23,174 bases of DNA from SIG588 sp045599305 (GTDB lineage Bacteria; Bacillota; Clostridia; Oscillospirales; Acutalibacteraceae): the NCBI GenBank assembly GCA_045599305.1, contig JAZRVU010000087.1, positions 1-23,174 of the forward strand, read 5' to 3'. Positions within the stretch are counted from its first letter, which is position 1; every line of letters begins with the position of its first letter. The notes beneath the pieces were generated by a model. It made no database searches and had not been told where the DNA came from. It worked only from the letters and a program-made list of their open reading frames with translations. Below, one piece after another: positions 8,459-16,401 of this stretch. A program made the translations under genes and the position numbers.

Positions 8459-8641
8459 ACGGTCCGTCGCAGGGCATTTTGACGGGGAAATCGTCCGGGT
8501 TTCGTCATAATGTGCAAAAGAGCCGGGGAAATTTTTGCAAAAGCGGGGTAAAAATTCCTCTTTCGTCAAAAAATGTCAGCCCCGTTTGGGCAAAACGAAT
8601 AATTTGCCGCAAAATTTTCGAACTTTATATGGCCAAAACAG
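8459..8641. other. AT-rich intergenic stretch upstream of the transporter promoter, with an imperfect inverted repeat
   Basis: There is no convincing gene here. It is notably AT-richer than the surrounding genes and full of TTTTGACG, GCAAAA and GTCAAAA words. An imperfect inverted repeat (8527-8536 with 8550-8558, one bulged base, 13-base loop) lies about 85 bases upstream of the -35 box. It could be a regulator binding site or a weak hairpin; no known operator consensus is recognised. Confidence 0.4.
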
Positions 8642-8670
8642 TTGACAGAGTGCAATTGTTATGCTATATT
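8642..8670 (+). promoter_or_regulatory. Strong extended -10 promoter of the transporter operon
   Basis: A consensus TTGACA (8642-8647), a 17-base spacer ending in TGC, and TATATT (8665-8670). The TGN ahead of the -10 box makes it an extended -10 promoter. The predicted start is near 8677, leaving a leader of about 148 bases before the ATG at 8825. It is the best promoter candidate for the seven-gene unit that ends at 21572. Confidence 0.88.
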
Positions 8671-8706
8671 TATCTTGTTATCCTGTAATCTGGCTCATCA
8701 TCTTGA

Positions 8707-8727
8707 CGAAAGTCTGTTCGACTTTCG
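8707..8727 (+). promoter_or_regulatory. Perfect inverted repeat in the leader of the transporter operon
   Basis: CGAAAGTC (8707-8714) and GACTTTCG (8720-8727) are perfect complements around a five-base loop, about 30 bases after the predicted transcription start. A second possible pairing joins 8739-8745 with 8778-8784. There is no T-run, so it is not a terminator. It may be a repressor site or an mRNA hairpin; nothing decides between them. Confidence 0.5.
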
Positions 8728-8824
8728 CCCGGGAATTTGCCGTTTCTGACAAATCCGTCCGTGCCGCCCATTGGCGAAAACGGCGGGGATGGGCGATTTT
8801 ACCAATTCTATGGAGGGACACATT

Positions 8825-11800
8825 ATGAGCGTTTGGAACCAAGGCAAAGCCGTTCGCAGATTGCTGGCCGTGCTGCTGGCAATGGCGCTGCTCTGCTCTG
8901 CTGCCGTCGTGCCGGTCATGGCCGAAGAGGCAGAGGGGGAGTCGGACGAGACGTTGTCGATGACGGCCGAGCCGGAAAGCGAAGGCGACGAGCAGGGTGA
9001 AGAGGATCCCGAGCAGGCTCCCGAAGAGCCGGCGGAGACTCCCGAAGAGCCGGCGGAGGCCACCCCGGTGGATCCGGCTGCCGATGCCGTGCCGTATGAC
9101 GACTATCTGGCGAAATTCCCCACTGCGAAGCCCGCTGCACAGGAGATCGTCCTGCGCGCGGCCGACGAAGGGGTCTATGATATCAGCAAGATGGACGGCG
9201 CTTCCGTTATTACCGCTGCCAACGACGAGGGCGGCGTGATGGATGCTGCCCATGACAAGGCTTTGCTGCTGCCCGAATCCGGTACGGTCACTTTCACCTT
9301 CGAAGTGGCCGAAGCCGGCCTTTACAGCCTGCGTGCGGAGTACAACGGCTATAATGAAGAGGTCAGCAAGGAAAGTTCCATCGAGCGCCGCCTGCTCATT
9401 GACGGCGTGGTGCCCTATAACGAAGCCGAATATGTGTCTCTTTCCCGTAAATTCCGCGATGTTTACCGTGTGGATGAAAACGGCGAACGTCTGCACGACG
9501 TGAACGGCAACGATATCCGTCCCGGCCAGGAGGAAGTGTTCGACTGGCTCGTGCAGGACATCTACGATGTGGAAGGCTATTGCGAGAAGCCTCTGCAGTT
9601 CTATTTCACGCCCGGCACCCACACCATCGGGCTGGAGTCCCAGCGCGAGGCGGTGCTGCTCTATTCCATCACCCTTTTTGGGCTGACGGACGTTCCCTCC
9701 TACGCCGAGGTGAAAGCCTCCTACGGCAGCAAGGGCTATAAGCCCGCCAACGGCGAGATCACCTATATCCAGGCGGAAGATTCGGTATTCAAGTCCGAAA
9801 AATCCAACTACCCGCTGGCTGACCGTTCCTCCGCGGCCACTCAGCCGCAGGATGCGTTCTGCACGCTGCTCAACTACATCGGCGGCGAAAAATGGCAGAA
9901 CAACGGCAGTTGGGTCGAATGGCAGACCGAAGTGAAGGAGAGCGGTCTTTACAAGATCGCCCTGCGCTTCCGTCAGGACATCTATTCCGGTGTCAAGATC
10001 TCCCGTAAGCTCACCATCAACGGTGAGGTGCCTTTTGCCGAGGCCGAAGCGCTCACATTCGATTATAAAAACGCCTGGGATGTCGTGACGCTCGGGAATG
10101 AGGAAGAGGATTACTATTTCTATTTCGAGGCCGGTCAGACCTATACGCTGCGTATGCAGGTGGTGCTGGGCGAGATGGGCGACCTGCTCAACCGCGTGAC
10201 CAACGTGCTGACCGCGCTGAACGCGGATTACCGTACGATCCTGATGATCACCGGTTCCTCGCCGGATAAATACCGCAGCTACGGTTTTGACGAACTGATC
10301 CCGGATACCCTCGATGACATGAAGAAGCAGGCGGAAGAGATCGAGGCCATCGTGGACGAGATGATCGCGCTGACCGGTGAGACCGGTGAACGTACCGCCA
10401 CCCTGACCAAACTGGCCGTCGTGCTGCGTCAGATGACGGATAAGCCCATCGTGATCGCGGCCAAATTCTCCATGTTCAAGGATGATATTTCCTCGCTCGG
10501 TACCTGGATCCTCGAGTCGGCCTATCAGCCCATGAAGCTCGACTACATAGCACTGGTGCCGGATAATCAGAAGACGCCGAAGGCGGGCGCGGGCTTCTTC
10601 AAGGAGCTGGCCTACGGTCTGCGGTTCTTCATCTCCTCCTTCGTGATCGACTATCAGTCGGTTGGTACCACCACCACGAACGAGAATACCACCAGCAACA
10701 TCACCGTGTGGGTGACGACCGGCCGTGACCAGTCGAACATCATCCGCAACCTGATCGATACCTCCTTCACGCCGGAGTACAACATCGGCGTGAACCTGCA
10801 GCTGGTCTCGGGCGCCGCCGTGCTGCCCTGCGTGCTGGCCGGCAAGGGCCCGGATATCTGCGTCGGCGTCGCCAGCGGTGACCCGGTCAACTACGCCATC
10901 CGTGACGCCGTCTATGCGCTGAACGAATTCGACGGATTCAAAGAGACGACCGAACGGTTCCATCCCAGTTCTCTGGTGCACTACACCTTCAACGGCAAGA
11001 CCTACGCCCTGCCGGAGACGCAGTCCTTCTGCATGATGTTCGTGCGCACCGATATCTTTAATGAACTCGGCCTCTCCATCCCCAAGACATGGGAGGATCT
11101 GGAACTGCTGATCCCCGAGCTGCAGAAGCGCAATATGGCCATCGGTCTGGGTCATGACCTGAACGCCCTGCTCATGTTCATGTACCAGCGCGATGAGCCG
11201 CTGTATCTGCCGGATGCGAATGGCGTGGAAGGCGCAGTCGCCAACCTCGACTCCTCCACGGCGGTGCTCTCCTTCACCCAGCTGTGCGAATACTTCACCC
11301 TCTACGGTTTCCCGACCGATTTCAATGCGGCCAACCGTTTCCGTTCCGGCGAGATGCCGCTGCTGATCGCGGACTACGGCCTGTATAACGAGTTGAGCCT
11401 GTTCGCTCCGGAGATCCGCGGCGACTGGGCGATGTGCCAGATCCCCGGCACCGAGCGTGAGGACGGCACCATCAATCAGGCGGAAGCCTCCGGCGGCACG
11501 GCCGTGTCCATGTTCCGCGGCTGCAAGGATCAGGATGCCGCGTGGCAGTTCATGCAGTGGTGGACCAGTGCGGACACCATGCTCCGCTACGGTAACGAGA
11601 TGGAGACGGCCATGAACGGCTCCGCCCGTCAGGCTGTGGCCAACATGGAAGCACTGAGCAATATGTCCTGGACGATCACGGATTTGGATAACATCATGGA
11701 GCAGTGGGAGCACATTGTCGGTACCCCCGAAGTGCCCGGCAGCTACTACACCGGCCGTGTGCTGGGCTTTGCCTTCAGTGAAGCGTATAACAACAGCACC

Positions 11801-11881
11801 GATCCCGGCGATGCGCTGCAGCAGTACATCGAATCCCTGAACGCTGAGCTGACTCGTAAGAGAAGCGAGTTCGGTCTTTGA
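8825..11881 (+). CDS. Large secreted ABC solute-binding protein with two N-terminal carbohydrate-binding-like modules
   Basis: A 1018-residue protein, over twice the length of an ordinary sugar-binding lipoprotein. The ATG at 8825 is chosen for GGAGGG at 8812-8817; the frame runs further upstream without a better site. A signal peptide (about 1-37, ending PVMA) has no lipobox, as Cys24 is preceded by Leu-Leu. A Glu/Pro-rich linker with PEEPAET repeats follows (about 38-82). Two beta-rich modules (about 98-295 and 310-465) resemble CBM6/CBM35-type sugar-binding folds; the second starts with YIQAEDS, the usual opening of that group. A helical, charged connector (about 490-545) leads to a family 1 extracellular solute-binding domain (about 620-1018, starting ITVWVTTGRD). 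It should deliver ligand to one or both permease pairs encoded downstream. Attachment to the cell is unclear. Confidence 0.88.
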   Translation: MSVWNQGKAVRRLLAVLLAMALLCSAAVVPVMAEEAEGESDETLSMTAEPESEGDEQGEEDPEQAPEEPAETPEEPAEATPVDPAADAVPYDDYLAKFPTAKPAAQEIVLRAADEGVYDISKMDGASVITAANDEGGVMDAAHDKALLLPESGTVTFTFEVAEAGLYSLRAEYNGYNEEVSKESSIERRLLIDGVVPYNEAEYVSLSRKFRDVYRVDENGERLHDVNGNDIRPGQEEVFDWLVQDIYDVEGYCEKPLQFYFTPGTHTIGLESQREAVLLYSITLFGLTDVPSYAEVKASYGSKGYKPANGEITYIQAEDSVFKSEKSNYPLADRSSAATQPQDAFCTLLNYIGGEKWQNNGSWVEWQTEVKESGLYKIALRFRQDIYSGVKISRKLTINGEVPFAEAEALTFDYKNAWDVVTLGNEEEDYYFYFEAGQTYTLRMQVVLGEMGDLLNRVTNVLTALNADYRTILMITGSSPDKYRSYGFDELIPDTLDDMKKQAEEIEAIVDEMIALTGETGERTATLTKLAVVLRQMTDKPIVIAAKFSMFKDDISSLGTWILESAYQPMKLDYIALVPDNQKTPKAGAGFFKELAYGLRFFISSFVIDYQSVGTTTTNENTTSNITVWVTTGRDQSNIIRNLIDTSFTPEYNIGVNLQLVSGAAVLPCVLAGKGPDICVGVASGDPVNYAIRDAVYALNEFDGFKETTERFHPSSLVHYTFNGKTYALPETQSFCMMFVRTDIFNELGLSIPKTWEDLELLIPELQKRNMAIGLGHDLNALLMFMYQRDEPLYLPDANGVEGAVANLDSSTAVLSFTQLCEYFTLYGFPTDFNAANRFRSGEMPLLIADYGLYNELSLFAPEIRGDWAMCQIPGTEREDGTINQAEASGGTAVSMFRGCKDQDAAWQFMQWWTSADTMLRYGNEMETAMNGSARQAVANMEALSNMSWTITDLDNIMEQWEHIVGTPEVPGSYYTGRVLGFAFSEAYNNSTDPGDALQQYIESLNAELTRKRSEFGL
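9018..9058 (+). repeat. Tandem 21-base repeat in the acidic Pro linker of the solute-binding protein
   Basis: An exact 20-base match occurs at 9018-9037 and 9039-9058, giving a 21-base period and the heptapeptide PEEPAET. It lies in a low-complexity linker, where copy number is likely to vary between strains. Confidence 0.85.
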
Positions 11882-11902
11882 TAAAAGAGGAGGTTAGCCG
11901 AT

Positions 11903-12844
11903 ATGTCACAAGAGGCAGCGACCGTTGCGGCAAGAGAGATACAGATCCGCAAGAAGCCTTTGGGCAAGCGCATCAAAGAGGGCGGCATTTCCTACGTCTT
12001 CGTGATGCCCTACTTCATTCTGTTCTTCGTCTTCACCGTGTTCCCCGTGGTGATCTCCATTCTGCTGGGCTTCACCGAATTCAACATGCTGAACTTCCCG
12101 AAATTCATCGGGATGGACAACTATGTCCGTATGTTCCTGGATGACGAGGTGTTCGTCCTCGCCATCCGCAACACCTTCCTGCTGGCCGTGATCACCGGCC
12201 CTGTCAGCTACGGCCTAAGCTTCCTGCTGGCATGGCTCATCAACGACCTGCGCCCGTGGCTGCGTTCCATCGTGACGGTCATCTTCTATGCGCCGTCTCT
12301 GGTCGGTAACGTCATGTTCATCTGGACGATCATCTTCTCGAACGATGCTTACGGCTATGCGAATGCGTGGCTGATCGAGCTCGGTCTGATCGATGGGCCG
12401 ATCCGTTGGTTCTACAACACCTCGTACATGATGCCGCTGGTCATCGTCGTGCTGCTGTGGTCTTCGCTGGGCACCAGCTTCCTGGCGTTCATCGCCGGTC
12501 TGCAGAACATCAGCCGTTCCTACTACGAGGCGGGCGCCATCGACGGTATCAAGAACCGCTGGCAGGAACTGTGGTTCATCACTCTGCCCTGCATGCGGCC
12601 TATGCTGCTGTTCGGCGCGGTCATGACCATTTCCTCCTCCTTCGGTATCGGTGCCAACCTGACCGGTCTGGTCGGCTTCCCCTCCACCGATTACGCGACG
12701 CACACCATCGTCAACCATATGCAGGACTACGGCGGCCAGCGCTATGAAATGGGCTATGCCTCGGCGATCGCCACCGTGCTGTTCATCACCATGATCATCA
12801 CCAACAGTGTCATCAAGAAACTGCTGGCGAAGGTCGGTGAATAA
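11903..12844 (+). CDS. Sugar ABC transporter permease, MalF/UgpA/LplB-like (first pair)
   Basis: A 313-residue inner-membrane permease with about six hydrophobic helices. The first helix (about 31-53) follows a basic cytoplasmic tail. The EAA loop that contacts the ATPase is clear: YYEAGAIDGIKNRWQELWFITLP starting at residue 207, with the conserved Glu209, Gly215 and final Leu-Pro. This marks it as a CUT1-type carbohydrate permease. AGAGGAGG (11886-11893) lies nine bases ahead of the ATG. It starts 21 bases after the solute-binding protein stop and is followed within 20 bases by the MalG-like partner, so the two should form the transmembrane heterodimer. No ATPase gene is in the window. The substrate is unknown, probably an oligosaccharide. 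Confidence 0.93.
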   Translation: MSQEAATVAAREIQIRKKPLGKRIKEGGISYVFVMPYFILFFVFTVFPVVISILLGFTEFNMLNFPKFIGMDNYVRMFLDDEVFVLAIRNTFLLAVITGPVSYGLSFLLAWLINDLRPWLRSIVTVIFYAPSLVGNVMFIWTIIFSNDAYGYANAWLIELGLIDGPIRWFYNTSYMMPLVIVVLLWSSLGTSFLAFIAGLQNISRSYYEAGAIDGIKNRWQELWFITLPCMRPMLLFGAVMTISSSFGIGANLTGLVGFPSTDYATHTIVNHMQDYGGQRYEMGYASAIATVLFITMIITNSVIKKLLAKVGE

Positions 12845-12863
12845 GGGAGAGGGGTGTGTGAAA

Positions 12864-13730
12864 ATGGCAAGAAAACCCGCAAAACGGACCCGACAGCTCA
12901 ACCGCTCCACTGCCGGCAACGTCGGCGTCATCATCGTCCTTTCCCTTTTTGGTGCGTTCATGCTGCTGCCGATGATCTACTCGATCTCCCAGTCGCTCAA
13001 ACCGATGGACGAACTGTTCGTCTTCCCGCCGCGCTTCTTCGTGCGCAACCCCACTTTGAAGAGCTTCCGTGATCTGTTCCGCTTGATCGGCGACCAGACG
13101 GTGCCCTTCTCCCGTTACATTTTCAATACCGTGATGATCTCCGTGATCGGCACCGTCGGTCACGTGATCGTGGCCTCCATGGCCGCTTACGCGTTTGCCA
13201 AGCAGAAGTTCCCCGGCTCCGGCTGGATGTTCCAGCTGATCGTGCTGGCGCTGCTCTTCAACACCACGGTGCTGACGATCCCCAGCTTCATGGTCTTCAC
13301 CTGGCTGAACCTGCTGGATAACCCGCTGGTGCTCATCCTGCCTGCATGGGCAGGGACCTTGGGTCTGTACTTGATGAAACAGAATATGGAGTCCATTCAG
13401 GATTCCGTGCTGGAAGCCGCCCGTATCGACGGCGCCGGCGAGTTCCGCATCTTCTTCGGCATCGTGATGCCCAGCGTGAAGCCGGCATGGCTGACGCTGA
13501 TCGTGCTGTGCTTCAGCGGCTTGTGGAACATCGGCTCGGTCAACACGATCTACAGTGAAAACTGGAAGACCCTGAACTACGCCATGGGCCAGATTCTGGC
13601 CGGCGGTATCGCCCGAAGCAATGCGGGCGCCGCAGCCAGCGTGGTCATGATGATCGTGCCTATCGCCGTGTTCATATTCACTCAGAGCAACGTGGTGGAA
13701 ACGATGGGTTCCTCCGGTATGAAGGAGTAA
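12864..13730 (+). CDS. Carbohydrate ABC transporter permease, MalG/UgpE/LplC-like (first pair)
   Basis: A 288-residue permease (from the ATG at 12864), with about six membrane helices and the EAA loop LEAARIDGAGEFRIFFGIVMP (Glu184, Gly190). The periplasmic segment with SLKPMDELFVFPPRF is typical of the MalG-like subunit. Start choice is not certain: a GTG at 12858 in the same frame lies eight bases after GGAG (12846-12849) and would add two residues. The gene pairs with the MalF-like permease immediately upstream. Its last codons contain the ribosome binding site (AAGGAG, 13722-13727) of the next gene, implying tight coupling. Confidence 0.92.
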   Translation: MARKPAKRTRQLNRSTAGNVGVIIVLSLFGAFMLLPMIYSISQSLKPMDELFVFPPRFFVRNPTLKSFRDLFRLIGDQTVPFSRYIFNTVMISVIGTVGHVIVASMAAYAFAKQKFPGSGWMFQLIVLALLFNTTVLTIPSFMVFTWLNLLDNPLVLILPAWAGTLGLYLMKQNMESIQDSVLEAARIDGAGEFRIFFGIVMPSVKPAWLTLIVLCFSGLWNIGSVNTIYSENWKTLNYAMGQILAGGIARSNAGAAASVVMMIVPIAVFIFTQSNVVETMGSSGMKE

Positions 13731-13734
13731 GGTG

Positions 13735-16386
13735 ATGAAGGTGACACAGAGTTTGAAAAAGGCTGCCAAACGGGGACTCGTCGTCGCCGTGGCCGTGATG
13801 ATGCTGCTGTCCTTTGACTTCAGCACCGCCGCCTCCACGTTCGTCCCCTACAGTACCTATACCTATGACTTTGACGGCAACGCCATGGAAAGCCCCCACG
13901 CCTATGTGGCGGCGGAGTGCATGACCAACGTGGATATGCAGATGACCTCCGGCGACTCGATGAAAAATCCGAGCGATATGTTCATCGGGCCGGACGGCAC
14001 CATCTATATTGCCGATACCGGCAACAGCCGTATCCTGTTTTTCAGCCCCGAGCTGAAATACCTCGGCTATCTGGACAAATTCTATAACGAGGACGCCATC
14101 CTCCCGTATGTGCAGGAGAAGCTGGCGACCGAAAAGGAAGAGGCCGAGAAGAAATTCGAACGCCGCCTGAAGAACCTGGCGGAGGACGAGGAAGATCCGC
14201 AGGTCTACAAGTTCTCGTTCGAGCAGCTCAATGAGATCGAAAAGGCCATGGCGATCTACGGCCAGAGCAACGGCAACGCGGGCTATTCCGTGGAAGAGGG
14301 CGAGGCCGCGTATAAAGCGCTGATCGCCGGCTACACCGATGTGACCATGCCGCCCTACAATGTGATGGTGGAAAAATTCCTCGAGTATGTCTACCCGGTC
14401 ACCTACTGTTACGACGGTCTGGCCGACGAATATGTGGACAGCGAGCCGTATGACGATCCGGAGACCCGCCGCTGCTTCACCTATTATGATTACATTCTGA
14501 AGAGCACCGCGGACGACCCCAGCAGCGATACCTTCTACGAGCCCGAAGGTGTGTTCGTGGATGAGAACGGTATCCTCTATGTGGCGGATACCGGCAAGGG
14601 CCGCGTGGTCAAGTTCGAGCACTACTTCAGCGAAGGCGAAGATCCGGAAAGCTGCTGGGGCGTGGGTAACTTCATGTACCTCGACAGCTTCTACAAGCCG
14701 GATTCCTCCATTCTGGACGAGGCGCTGGAATTCCGCCCGATGAATCTGGTAGTCGACAGTGCCGGCCGCATTTATGTGAATGTCAAGAACGTCAACTCCG
14801 GTATCATGCAGCTCTCCGCCAACGGCGAGTTCATGGGTTACTACGGCGCTCAGAAGGTGAGCAGCAGCGTGTTCCAGTGGTTCACGCAGCTGTTCCAGTC
14901 GGATGAGCAGCGCGCCCGCACCGTGCGTATCGTCCCGCGTGTGTACAACAACATCGCGATCGACTACAAGAACTTCGTGTGGGTGACCGCCAACTCGATG
15001 GATACCGCCGACCTGTTCGGCTATCTCTCCAGCGGTTCCTCCAGCACCGCGCCGATCAAGCGTCTGAACCCGAGCGGCAACGACGTGCTGGTGCGCAACG
15101 GCATCTGGGCGCCCGGCGGCGACGTGGTGGAGAAGGTCAACGACGTGTCCTCCATCATCGATGTGGCCATCAAGGGCGACACCGGTATTTACACACTGGC
15201 GGACGATGTCCGCAACAAGCTCTTTACGTATGATTCCGAGGGTAACCTGCTCTACGCCTTCGGCGGCAGCGGTACCCAGCTCGGTCTGTTCAAACTGATC
15301 GGCGCGGTGGCCTATCAGGGCACCGATATGCTGGTGCTGGATAAGTCGCAGGGCAGCATTTCCCGCTTCAAGCAGACGGAATATGCGACCATGATCGAAA
15401 CGGCGCTGACCGCCGATGCCGAACGCGAATATGAGCGTTCGGAGGAAGCCTGGAAACAGGTGCAGAAACTCAACTCCAACCTCGACCTGGCTTACATCGG
15501 TCTTGCCAAGTGCTACCTGCACCGTGCGGCACAGGCCGACACCGCCGAGGCCAAGGAACTGTACCAGAAGGCGATGGAGTATTACAAGCTCGCCCGTAAC
15601 ACGCAGGGCTACTCCAAGGCCTATAAAGAGTACCGTTCGCTGTATGTGCGCGATCACCTGCTGCTGGTGCTGGTCGTCATCATCGCCATCTGCGTGCTCA
15701 TCTACTTTGCGGTGCGCGCGCTGAACAAGCAGAATGCCAAGCTGCACATCACCGGTACACCGACCACGCTGAAAGAGGAACTCTGTTACAGCTGGCGGGC
15801 CATCTTCCACCCGATCAACGGCTTCTGGGAGATCAAGCGTGAGAAACGCGGCTCCATGCGTGCGGCGTGGATCCTGCTGGCGCTTGCCGTGGTGGCCTTC
15901 TGCTTCCAGTCCACCGGTACCGCGTATCTGTTCAACAACGTGGCGGCCGAGGAGATCAGCCTTGTGCAGCAGGCGGCCAACGTGCTGCTGCCGGTGCTGC
16001 TGTGGGTGCTGGCCAGCTGGGCTTTCACCACGCTGATGAGCGGCGAGGGCAGCATGAAGGATATCTTCATCGCCCTGTGCTACGGCCTCGTGCCCATGAT
16101 CATCCTGCTCATCCCGGTGACGATCGCCAGTAACTTCTGCTCACTGGATGAGGGGCCGTTCCTCACCTTCTTCACCTCCCTGGCCTATGGCTGGATGGGT
16201 CTGCTGGTCGTGTTCGGCTCCATGGTGGTGCAGGATTACACCTTCAGCAAGAACCTGCTCACCGTTATCCTTTCGCTGCTGGGTATGGCAGCCATCATGT
16301 TCATCGTACTGCTCCTGATCTCGCTGACCGGCAAGATGTTCGGTTTCCTGGCGACCCTGTATCAGGAAGTGGCCTATCGTCTGTAA
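13735..16386 (+). CDS. NHL beta-propeller, TPR and Yip1-domain membrane protein
   Basis: An 883-residue protein of unknown function. The ATG at 13735 is seven bases after AAGGAG; a GTG at 13732 is possible but too close. A signal peptide (about 1-33) is followed by six propeller-blade-like repeats near residues 78, 269, 334, 405, 472 and 520, the first two with the NHL signature xGxIYIADTGNxRI. A charged, helical insertion (about 115-265) splits blades 1 and 2. Residues about 562-638 form TPR-like helices (AEAKELYQKAMEYYKLA). One membrane helix follows (about 641-662), then a Yip1-family domain (about 680-883) with five hydrophobic helices, opening SWRAIFHPINGF. Inferred topology: propeller and TPR outside, Yip1 in the membrane. 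It sits between two permease pairs, suggesting a role with the transporters. Confidence 0.88.
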   Translation: MKVTQSLKKAAKRGLVVAVAVMMLLSFDFSTAASTFVPYSTYTYDFDGNAMESPHAYVAAECMTNVDMQMTSGDSMKNPSDMFIGPDGTIYIADTGNSRILFFSPELKYLGYLDKFYNEDAILPYVQEKLATEKEEAEKKFERRLKNLAEDEEDPQVYKFSFEQLNEIEKAMAIYGQSNGNAGYSVEEGEAAYKALIAGYTDVTMPPYNVMVEKFLEYVYPVTYCYDGLADEYVDSEPYDDPETRRCFTYYDYILKSTADDPSSDTFYEPEGVFVDENGILYVADTGKGRVVKFEHYFSEGEDPESCWGVGNFMYLDSFYKPDSSILDEALEFRPMNLVVDSAGRIYVNVKNVNSGIMQLSANGEFMGYYGAQKVSSSVFQWFTQLFQSDEQRARTVRIVPRVYNNIAIDYKNFVWVTANSMDTADLFGYLSSGSSSTAPIKRLNPSGNDVLVRNGIWAPGGDVVEKVNDVSSIIDVAIKGDTGIYTLADDVRNKLFTYDSEGNLLYAFGGSGTQLGLFKLIGAVAYQGTDMLVLDKSQGSISRFKQTEYATMIETALTADAEREYERSEEAWKQVQKLNSNLDLAYIGLAKCYLHRAAQADTAEAKELYQKAMEYYKLARNTQGYSKAYKEYRSLYVRDHLLLVLVVIIAICVLIYFAVRALNKQNAKLHITGTPTTLKEELCYSWRAIFHPINGFWEIKREKRGSMRAAWILLALAVVAFCFQSTGTAYLFNNVAAEEISLVQQAANVLLPVLLWVLASWAFTTLMSGEGSMKDIFIALCYGLVPMIILLIPVTIASNFCSLDEGPFLTFFTSLAYGWMGLLVVFGSMVVQDYTFSKNLLTVILSLLGMAAIMFIVLLLISLTGKMFGFLATLYQEVAYRL

Positions 16387-16391
16387 GGAGG
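16385..16391 (+). promoter_or_regulatory. Ribosome binding site that decides the start of the DUF5696 gene
   Basis: AAGGAGG overlaps the preceding stop codon (16384-16386). It is one base from the ATG at 16393, which is too close, and ten bases from the in-frame ATG at 16402, which is therefore taken as the start. Confidence 0.75.
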
Positions 16392-16401
16392 TATGAAAGC
16401 A

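Noticed and set aside
4527..8477. A 1316-codon minus-strand open frame across both CotH-family genes
   Set aside because: It is antisense to two genes with clear family motifs, and its residue composition (His, Gly, Val, Ile rich) is that of a reverse-complement shadow in GC-rich DNA. The repeated segments in it only mirror the CotH paralogy.
8413..8688. A 91-codon frame in the 8412-8824 gap
   Set aside because: It spans the terminator hairpin and the promoter, has no ribosome binding site and no recognisable motif.
8678..11713. A 1011-codon minus-strand open frame opposite the solute-binding protein
   Set aside because: Shadow of a well-supported gene; no family motif or sensible start signal on that strand.
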